DNA from: JBBSIG01 sp038232215
GTDB taxonomy: Bacteria > Actinomycetota > Thermoleophilia > Gaiellales > Gaiellaceae
Direction: 5' to 3'
DNA: 18,191 nucleotides
Assembly (NCBI GenBank): GCA_038232215.1
Contig: JBBSIG010000022.1
Location: 1-18,191 of the forward strand
Made by a program: the position numbers and the translations under genes. The notes under the pieces are model-generated. The model was not told the origin of the DNA, did no database searches, and worked only from the letters and a program-made list of their open reading frames with translations. Positions 13,286-18,191 of this stretch are shown here, in pieces (position 1 is the stretch's first letter; every line of letters begins with the position of its first letter).

Positions 13286-13957
13286 CTAGGAGGTCTTCGC
13301 CGTGGCTCGTAGCTGGGAGAAGAGATCGGCCATCTCGAGCGCGCTCCGGACGGCCTCCGCGCCCTTGTTCGCCCGCCCCTCGGCCTGCTCGCTCGACTCC
13401 AGCGTGAGCACGCCGAACGAGACGGGCACCCCTGTCTCGAGCGCCGCGAGCTGGAGTCCGCTCGCCGCCTCGCTCGCGACGAAGTCGAAGTGCGGCGTCT
13501 CGCCGCGGATCACGCAGCCGAGCGCGACGATGCACGCGTAGCGACGCGTCTTCGCGAACGCCATGGCGGCGAGCGGCAACTCGAACGCGCCGGGAACGGG
13601 GACGACCGTCACGGCCTCGCGCGAGACGCCGGCGCGGTCGAGCTCCTCGAAGGCGGAGTCGAGCAGGGAGCCCGTGATCGCCGCGTTGTAGCGGCTGACG
13701 ACGAGCGCGACGGCCCGCCGGGCGCCGTTCGGCGAGCCCGTGAAGACGGTGACCCCGTCCGGCACGCCGAGCTCGCCCGGGGCGTGCTCGCTCGGTCCCC
13801 GAAGCCGCGGCAGCTCGGGCTCGAGCTCCTCCTCGACCTCCACCGCGCTCAGCCCGGGCGGCACTCCGGCCGTGTCGATGTCGTCCTCGGACGGTGTCCC
13901 GTCCTCGGGGGAATGCGGCTCGTCGGGCACCGCTGTCGGATCGAAGCGCTCGCTCAC
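13286..13957 (-). CDS. ribH: RibH, lumazine synthase with acidic N-terminal extension
   Basis: RibH condenses 5-amino-6-ribitylaminouracil with dihydroxybutanone phosphate to give lumazine, the penultimate riboflavin step, usually as pentamers or 60-mer shells. The catalytic core (about 70-220) shows VALVVSRYNAAIT, VPVPGAFELPLAA, the ALGCVIRGETPHFDFV segment with its catalytic His, and GVLTLESSEQAEGRANKGAEA. About 65 residues precede it, against almost none in typical 150-160-aa homologues; they hold roughly 19 acidic and 3 basic residues, are Pro/Gly-rich and probably disordered. The chosen GTG (13957) overlaps the ribBA stop (GTGA), as elsewhere in this operon. A GTG at 13765 would give a standard 159-aa enzyme and cannot be excluded. 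Confidence 0.94.
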   Translation of the reverse strand: MSERFDPTAVPDEPHSPEDGTPSEDDIDTAGVPPGLSAVEVEEELEPELPRLRGPSEHAPGELGVPDGVTVFTGSPNGARRAVALVVSRYNAAITGSLLDSAFEELDRAGVSREAVTVVPVPGAFELPLAAMAFAKTRRYACIVALGCVIRGETPHFDFVASEAASGLQLAALETGVPVSFGVLTLESSEQAEGRANKGAEAVRSALEMADLFSQLRATAKTS

Positions 13958-15222
13958 AGGGGGTCCGGATCGGCAGGCAGGCGCAGATCCTGGTGGTGCA
14001 GTCTATGGCCGAGCTTGTCGCGCTTCGTGGACAGGTAGCGCGCGTTCTCCGCGTTCGGGGTCACCTCGATCGGGATCTGCTCGACGACCGTCAGTCCGAA
14101 GCCCTCGATCCCGGTCAGCTTCTTCGGGTTGTTCGTGAGGATCCGGATCGTCGACAGCCCCAGGTCGGCGAGGATCTGGTTGCCGATCCCGTAGTCGCGC
14201 GCGTCGGCGGGAAAGCCGAGCTCGAGGTTCGCCTCGACGGTGTCGAGTCCGTCCTCCTGCAGCTCGTACGCCTTGAGCTTGGGCAGGAGGCCGATCCCCC
14301 GACCCTCCTGCGCGAGGTAGAGGAGGACGCCGCGCTCCTCCGCCCCGATCTGGGCGAGCGCCTGCGTGAGCTGCTCGCCGCAGTCGCAGCGCAGCGAGTG
14401 GAAGACGTCGCCCGTCAGGCACTCGGAGTGCGCCCGCACCAGCACGTCCTCCGCGCCGTCGACGTCGCCCTTGACGAGCGCGACGTGGTGCTTGCCCGTG
14501 AGCTTCTCGCGGAAGGCGACGGCGGTGAACTCGCCGTAGGCGGTGGGAAGACGCACTGACGTCATGCGCTCGACGAGCTTCTCGGTTCGGCGGCGGTACT
14601 CGATCAGGTCGGCGATCGTGACGAGCTTGAGCCCGTGGCGCTCGCAGTACTCGATCAGGTCGGGCACGCGCGCCATCGTCCCGTCCTCCTTCATCACCTC
14701 GCAGACGACGCCCGCCGGGATCAACCCCGCGAGCCGCGCGAGATCGACCGCGGCCTCCGTCTGACCGGCCCGCTGCAGGACGCCTCCCTCGCGCGCTCGG
14801 AGCGGAAAGACGTGGCCCGGGTGGACGAGGTCGCCCGCGCCCTTGCTCGGGTCGATCGCGACCTGGATCGTGTGCGACCGATCGGGCGCCGAGATGCCCG
14901 TCGTGATGCCCTCCCGTGCCTCGATCGCGATCGTGAACGCCGTTTCGAACGGCGTCTCGTTGCGATCGGTCATCGGGCGTAGGCCGAGCTCGTCACAGCG
15001 CTCCTCCGTCAGGCAGAGGCAGATCAGCCCGCGGGCGTTCGTGGCCATGAAGTTGATCGCCTCCGGCGTGGCGAACTGGGCGGCGATCGTGAGGTCGCCC
15101 TCGTTCTCTCGGTCGGCCGCGTCGACGACGACGACGAACTTGCCCTGCCGGACGTCCTCGACCGCCTCCTCGACGCTCGCGAACGGCGTCCCCTGCTCGG
15201 TCACGGCGGCCTCGCTCGTCAC
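13954..15222 (-). CDS. ribBA: RibBA, DHBP synthase / GTP cyclohydrolase II
   Basis: This bifunctional enzyme makes both precursors of riboflavin: dihydroxybutanone phosphate from ribulose 5-phosphate (RibB) and the pyrimidine branch from GTP (RibA). The 422-aa product has the RibB domain at about 12-210, with DRENEGDL at 37-43, TTGISAPDRSHTI and HPGHVFPLRAREGGVLQRAGQTEA. The RibA domain spans about 222-405, with zinc ligands C268, C279 and C281 (SECLTGDVFHSLRCDC), GRGIGL at about 308-313 and LTNNPKK. All key motifs of both halves are present. The GTG start overlaps the ribE stop by four bases, and the gene overlaps ribH likewise. Rpe upstream interconverts the RibB substrate with xylulose 5-phosphate. 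Confidence 0.97.
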   Translation of the reverse strand: MTSEAAVTEQGTPFASVEEAVEDVRQGKFVVVVDAADRENEGDLTIAAQFATPEAINFMATNARGLICLCLTEERCDELGLRPMTDRNETPFETAFTIAIEAREGITTGISAPDRSHTIQVAIDPSKGAGDLVHPGHVFPLRAREGGVLQRAGQTEAAVDLARLAGLIPAGVVCEVMKEDGTMARVPDLIEYCERHGLKLVTIADLIEYRRRTEKLVERMTSVRLPTAYGEFTAVAFREKLTGKHHVALVKGDVDGAEDVLVRAHSECLTGDVFHSLRCDCGEQLTQALAQIGAEERGVLLYLAQEGRGIGLLPKLKAYELQEDGLDTVEANLELGFPADARDYGIGNQILADLGLSTIRILTNNPKKLTGIEGFGLTVVEQIPIEVTPNAENARYLSTKRDKLGHRLHHQDLRLPADPDPL

Positions 15223-15830
15223 GGAGTGATCGTACCCGGACGCTCTCTGCCGAGCAGGCGCTCGACGTACTTCGCCAGCACGTCGGGCTCGAGGTTCACC
15301 TCGTCCCCCGGGCGCAGCCCGCCGAGCGTCGTGGCGGCGAGCGTGTGCGGGACGAGCGCCACCGCGAACGCGTCGTCCGCGAGCGCGGCGATCGTGAGCG
15401 AGACGCCCGCGACCGCGATCGACCCCTTCTCGACGGCCAGGCGGAGCAGCTCGGGCGGCGCCTCGATCCAGAGCCGCGAGCCCGTGCCCTCGGGCTCGAG
15501 GGAGCGGACGCGGCCGAGCCCGTCGACGTGTCCCTGCACGTGGTGACCGCCGAGCGGATCGCCCGCGCGGAGGGCGGGCTCGAGGTTGACCGGGTCGCCT
15601 GGGGCGAGCCGGGCGAGCGTCGTGCGGGACAGCGTCTCGGGCACGGCGTCGAAGGCGAGCCTGTCTCCGGCGACCGCCGTCACGGTGAGGCAGCAGCCGT
15701 CGATCGCCACCGAGTCGCCGACCGCGGCCCGGGCGGCCGTCTCGCCGGCGTCGAGCTCGAGCCGCACGCCGTCGGGACCGCCCCGGGTCCGGGCGACCCG
15801 CCCGAGCTCGCGCACGATTCCGGTGAACAC
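15219..15830 (-). CDS. ribE: RibE, riboflavin synthase alpha chain
   Basis: Riboflavin synthase dismutates two lumazine molecules to riboflavin and the pyrimidine intermediate. The 203-aa product opens with the invariant FTGIV and consists of two lumazine-binding repeats (about 1-97 and 98-195), with GDSVAIDGCCLTV in the first, KGSIAVAGVSLTIAAL in the second, and GHHVQGHVDG between them. Length is normal. The GTG start at 15830 is fixed by the family N-terminus; TAGCCT lies seven bases upstream and there is no ribosome binding site. It lies 32 bases after the 83-aa gene and overlaps ribBA by four bases. This gene is called ribC in some naming schemes. Confidence 0.97.
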   Translation of the reverse strand: MFTGIVRELGRVARTRGGPDGVRLELDAGETAARAAVGDSVAIDGCCLTVTAVAGDRLAFDAVPETLSRTTLARLAPGDPVNLEPALRAGDPLGGHHVQGHVDGLGRVRSLEPEGTGSRLWIEAPPELLRLAVEKGSIAVAGVSLTIAALADDAFAVALVPHTLAATTLGGLRPGDEVNLEPDVLAKYVERLLGRERPGTITP

Positions 15831-15837
15831 CTGCCGA

Positions 15838-15843
15838 AGGCTA
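15838..15843 (-). promoter_or_regulatory. -10-like box (TAGCCT) before ribE
   Basis: TAGCCT ends 7 bases before the GTG of ribE in the 32-base gap after the 83-aa gene. It suggests an internal leaderless promoter for ribE-ribBA-ribH. The gap is too short for an FMN riboswitch. Confidence 0.4.
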
Positions 15844-15862
15844 CGTCCTGGGCCGTGCCGCG

Positions 15863-16114
15863 CTACCCGAGCGCGATCGCCTCGAGCGTCTCCCTGACGA
15901 GCATCTCGAGCTCGCCCGGCCGTCCGTCCGGCGCGCGCAGCTCCGTGAGCAGCTCCTCGAAGGCAGCTGCCTGAGCCGCCGCGAGCCCACCCGTCCCGAT
16001 CTGCTCGAGCCCGCGCCGCAGCTCGGCGTCGCCGGTATGGCGTGCGAGCCAGTGCGACAGCAGCGTGACGAGCCTGTCCTCGGTGCTGGCGGCCTCGTCA
16101 CGGCTCGTGGACAT
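15863..16114 (-). CDS. Unrecognised 83-aa protein in the riboflavin cluster
   Basis: I do not recognise this family. The frame encodes a mostly helical, soluble, acidic protein with no cysteine, no signal peptide and no membrane segment. Features are LVTLLSHWLARHTGDAEL near 15-32, an Ala-rich run AAAQAAAF, and an acidic C-terminal helix LEMLVRETLEAIALG. Its ATG lies inside the ribD 3' end, a 17-base overlap, and it ends 32 bases before ribE, so it is probably translated with ribD. The overlap, its codon use like its neighbours and its fit between two real genes argue that it is genuine. A role in riboflavin synthesis is only suggested by position. Confidence 0.65.
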   Translation of the reverse strand: MSTSRDEAASTEDRLVTLLSHWLARHTGDAELRRGLEQIGTGGLAAAQAAAFEELLTELRAPDGRPGELEMLVRETLEAIALG

Positions 16115-17048
16115 AGGCCTCCAGCAGCACGTCGTCGCCGATGGCCTGGGACCGTAGACGGCTCAGGGAGACGGGAGCCGGCAGGCTCGCGAGCACCGGG
16201 GGCCCCTCTCCGCCGAGCATCGGCGCCACGAAGAGCAGCACCTTGTCGACGAGGTCGGCTGCGGCGAAGGCACCGGCGAGCGTCGGCCCGCCCTCGAGGA
16301 GGAGCGACTGCACCCCCTCGCGCGCCAGCGCCTGCAGCTCCTCGATGAGCGGCCCCGAGCGGAGCTCGAGCTCGGAGCCCGCGGATAACGACCGGGTCCC
16401 GAAGGCGAGCCGCCGGGGCTGCCGCGCCACGTCGGCGCCCCGCGCCGTCAGGCGCGGCTCGTCGGCACGCACGGTTCCGGTCCCGACCGCGACGGCGTCC
16501 GAGGCAGCCCTCAGCTCGTGCACGAGCCGACGGGACTCCGGGCCCGAGATCCAGCGCCGGCCGCGCAGCGTCACCCGGCCGTCGAGCGTCGCGGCGACCT
16601 TGAGCGTCACGAAGGGCCGCCCGAGCGCGACGGCCGTCCGGTAGCCCTCGTTCTGCGCGCGCGCCCGGAAGCCGAGCTCGCCGTCCGCCACCTCGACCTC
16701 GACGCCGGCGGCCCGCAGCCGCCCGACGCCCGCGCCGGAGACTCTGGGATTCGGATCGCCGGCCCCGGCGACGACGCGGGCGATGCCGGCCGCGATCACG
16801 GCGTCGGCACAGGGCGGCGTGCGCCCGTGGTGCGAGCACGGCTCGAGCGTGACGAAGAGCGTCGCCCCGCGGGCTCGCTCGCCCGCGGCGGCGAGCGCGT
16901 TCACCTCGGCGTGCGGGCCGCCGTAGCGCTCGTGCCATCCCTCGCCGACCGTCTCTCCGTCCCGGACGACGACCGCTCCCACGACCGGGTTCGGGCGCGT
17001 GGAGCCGCGCCCGCGCTCGGCGAGCTCGAGGGCCCGCTCGAGACTCAC
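16098..17048 (-). CDS. ribD: RibD, bifunctional riboflavin deaminase/reductase
   Basis: RibD deaminates the pyrimidine product of GTP cyclohydrolase II and then reduces its ribose side chain with NADPH. The 316-aa product has the cytidine-deaminase-like domain (about 1-140) with zinc motif HAE at 46-48 and PCSHHGRTPPC (C71, C80), and the reductase domain (about 150-312) with PFVTLKVAATLDGRV, SDAVAVGTGTVRADEPRL and LLLEGGPTLAGAF. It is about 40 aa shorter than most homologues; the shortening falls between SLSAGSELELRSG and PLIEELQALAREGVQ in the reductase fold. The GTG start overlaps the rpe stop (GTGA). The 83-aa gene overlaps its 3' end. Confidence 0.95.
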   Translation of the reverse strand: MSLERALELAERGRGSTRPNPVVGAVVVRDGETVGEGWHERYGGPHAEVNALAAAGERARGATLFVTLEPCSHHGRTPPCADAVIAAGIARVVAGAGDPNPRVSGAGVGRLRAAGVEVEVADGELGFRARAQNEGYRTAVALGRPFVTLKVAATLDGRVTLRGRRWISGPESRRLVHELRAASDAVAVGTGTVRADEPRLTARGADVARQPRRLAFGTRSLSAGSELELRSGPLIEELQALAREGVQSLLLEGGPTLAGAFAAADLVDKVLLFVAPMLGGEGPPVLASLPAPVSLSRLRSQAIGDDVLLEAYVHEP

Positions 17049-17722
17049 GCGAGCGCCTCCGCCAGGCGCCGATAGGCGGTGGCCGGATCCGCCTCGGCGA
17101 AGATGCTCGACCCGGCGACAAGGAGCGAGGCGCCGGCGGCGCGCAGCTCGCGGACGTTGTCGGGGCCGACTCCGCCGTCGACCTGGATCGGCGGCCCTCC
17201 CGGCAGGAGCTCCCGGAGGCGGCGCACCCGGTCGAGCGCGTCGGGTCGGAAGGGCTGGCCGGAGTAGCCCGGGTGGATGCTCATGCAGAGCACGAGATCG
17301 AAGTGCCCGGCGTGCGCGGCCGCCGCCTCGGGGCTCGTCTCGGGATTGAAGGCGAGCCCGATCTGGAGCCCGTGCGCGCGCGCCGCAGTCGCCGCCGCAG
17401 CGGGCTCGGCGCACGCCTCCAGGTGCACGGTGACGCTGTCGCCGCCGGCCGCCGCCACGGCCTCGAAGTGGCGCTCGGGCGACTCGACCATCAGATGGCA
17501 GTCGAGCCGGGCGCCTCCCCCGTGGACGAGCCCCGAGATCGACTGCAGCACGATCGGGCCGATCGTGACCGGCGGGACGAAGTGACCGTCGCCGACGTCG
17601 AAGTGGAACACCCGCACGCCTGCCGCGAGCAGCTCCTCGATCTGCTCGCCGAGCCGCGCGAAGTCCGCCGCATAGAGCGACGGCTCGATCTCGGCCGTCC
17701 GGGTCCAGTCGCTCCAGCCCAC
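17045..17722 (-). CDS. rpe: Ribulose-phosphate 3-epimerase
   Basis: Rpe interconverts ribulose 5-phosphate and xylulose 5-phosphate in the pentose phosphate pathway; ribulose 5-phosphate is also the substrate of RibBA, a possible reason for the linkage. The 225-aa TIM-barrel protein shows IEPSLYAADFARL, FHFDVGDGHFVPPVTIGP (metal and catalytic residues), DCHLMVESPERH, MSIHPGYSGQPF, and IQVDGGVGPDNVREL near the phosphate-binding end. The GTG at 17722 gives a normal length; the open frame continues upstream but overlaps rsmB. TAAGAT lies eight bases before the start, sharing its TAA with the rsmB stop. Overlap with ribD is four bases. Confidence 0.96.
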   Translation of the reverse strand: MGWSDWTRTAEIEPSLYAADFARLGEQIEELLAAGVRVFHFDVGDGHFVPPVTIGPIVLQSISGLVHGGGARLDCHLMVESPERHFEAVAAAGGDSVTVHLEACAEPAAAATAARAHGLQIGLAFNPETSPEAAAAHAGHFDLVLCMSIHPGYSGQPFRPDALDRVRRLRELLPGGPPIQVDGGVGPDNVRELRAAGASLLVAGSSIFAEADPATAYRRLAEALA

Positions 17723-17730
17723 CGCAGTCG

Positions 17731-17736
17731 ATCTTA
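17731..17736 (-). promoter_or_regulatory. -10-like box (TAAGAT) before rpe, overlapping the rsmB stop
   Basis: TAAGAT fits TANNNT and ends 8 bases before the rpe GTG; its first three bases are the rsmB stop codon. It predicts a leaderless rpe-rib transcript starting at the end of rsmB. No -35 is evident. Confidence 0.4.
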
Positions 17737-18191
17737 CGGAGCGAGCCGCGCGACGAAGAACCCGGACGTCCCGTGCACGTGCGGCAGCGTGAGCAGGAAC
17801 TCGGGGCGGCGCGGGTGCCTGAAGGCCGGCCATTCCTCGCCGAGCGGCAGGATACGGAGGCCGGCGGCGTCGACGACCGCCTCGTTCTCGTCCGCGTTCG
17901 GGGTGCAGACCGAGTACACCACGGTGCCGCCCGGCCGAACACGCTCGGCGGCGGCGCGCAGGAGCGCGAGCTGGAGCTCGGGCAGCGCCCGCGCGCGCCA
18001 GCGGAGATCCGGCCGAGCCCCGAGCACGCCGAGGCCCGAGCAGGGCGCGTCGACGAGCGCGCGGTCGAAGCCGGTGAGCTCCGCGGGCAGCTCCAGGCCA
18101 TCCGCGTGGACGACGCGCACGTTCGCCGCGCCGAGGCGGTCGCACGTCTCCTGGAGCTCGCGCGCGCGGCCGGCGTGCTTCTCGACGGCCG
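17734..18191 (-). CDS. rsmB: RsmB, 16S rRNA m5C methyltransferase (3' part only)
   Basis: The gene runs off the right edge of the window, so only the C-terminal ~151 residues are visible. They belong to the NOL1/NOP2/Sun family: the SAM-binding strand end AVEKHAGRARELQETCDRLG, then DRALVDAPCSGLGVLGARPDLRW with the conserved DAPCSG motif, then VVYSVCTPNADENEAVV, containing the second cysteine of the TC/SxCT type catalytic pair. The C-terminal HGTSGFFVARLAP is the family's usual ending. The RsmB rather than another Sun-family identity rests on the rsmB-rpe context known from other Gram-positive genomes. The N-terminal NusB-like domain, if present, is outside the window. Confidence 0.9.
   Translation of the reverse strand, partial: AVEKHAGRARELQETCDRLGAANVRVVHADGLELPAELTGFDRALVDAPCSGLGVLGARPDLRWRARALPELQLALLRAAAERVRPGGTVVYSVCTPNADENEAVVDAAGLRILPLGEEWPAFRHPRRPEFLLTLPHVHGTSGFFVARLAP

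Noticed and set aside
15831..17800. FMN riboswitch for the riboflavin genes
   Set aside because: No conserved RFN element core is visible before rpe, ribD or ribE, and the gaps are too short to hold one.

Overview
The window reads as a gene-dense, very GC-rich chromosomal segment. It is probably from an actinobacterium, and a deep-branching class such as Thermoleophilia is my best guess; no species is claimed. The grounds are extreme G/C at third codon positions, frequent GTG/TTG starts, 4-base start/stop overlaps, a SepIVA-like DivIVA-family protein beside coaD and yceD, and many apparently leaderless starts with TANNNT -10 boxes. Every supported gene lies on the minus strand. The long plus-strand open frames are shadows caused by the codon bias. 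Gene order runs from high to low coordinates.

Region 1 (18191 to 13286): the 3' end of rsmB, then rpe, ribD, an unrecognised 83-aa gene, ribE, ribBA and ribH. Together RibD, RibE, RibBA and RibH cover the core of riboflavin synthesis from GTP and ribulose 5-phosphate, apart from the phosphatase step. Rpe belongs to the pentose phosphate pathway. Most junctions overlap by 4 to 17 bases. No FMN riboswitch is seen.

Region 2 (13194 to 7611): rpmB, a 39-aa remnant-like Asp23/YloU protein, a FakA/YloV-type kinase, a stand-alone receiver-domain protein, recG, rsmD and coaD. The order rpmB-asp23-fakA-recG is the classic Gram-positive arrangement; the receiver protein is inserted between fakA and recG.

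Region 3 (7557 to 106): a SepIVA-like coiled-coil protein, yceD (DUF177), rpmF, plsX, acpP, rnc, smc and ftsY. This joins division, phospholipid and fatty-acid synthesis, RNA processing, chromosome organisation and membrane targeting, as in the plsX-acpP-rnc-smc-ftsY block of Bacillus. Here fabD and fabG are missing between plsX and acpP, and fapR is missing before plsX.

This is a housekeeping region. I see no mobile element, CRISPR array, tRNA or rRNA, and no gene-free stretch longer than about 170 bases. The points worth a second look are: TANNNT boxes 6-12 bases before the start codon at most non-overlapping gene starts; a miniature Asp23; an orphan receiver domain; RNase III with Ala in place of a metal-binding Asp; an Smc with short arms (904 aa); an acidic N-terminal extension on RibH; an AT-rich perfect palindrome between smc and ftsY; and related G-rich inverted repeats upstream of acpP and rpmB.
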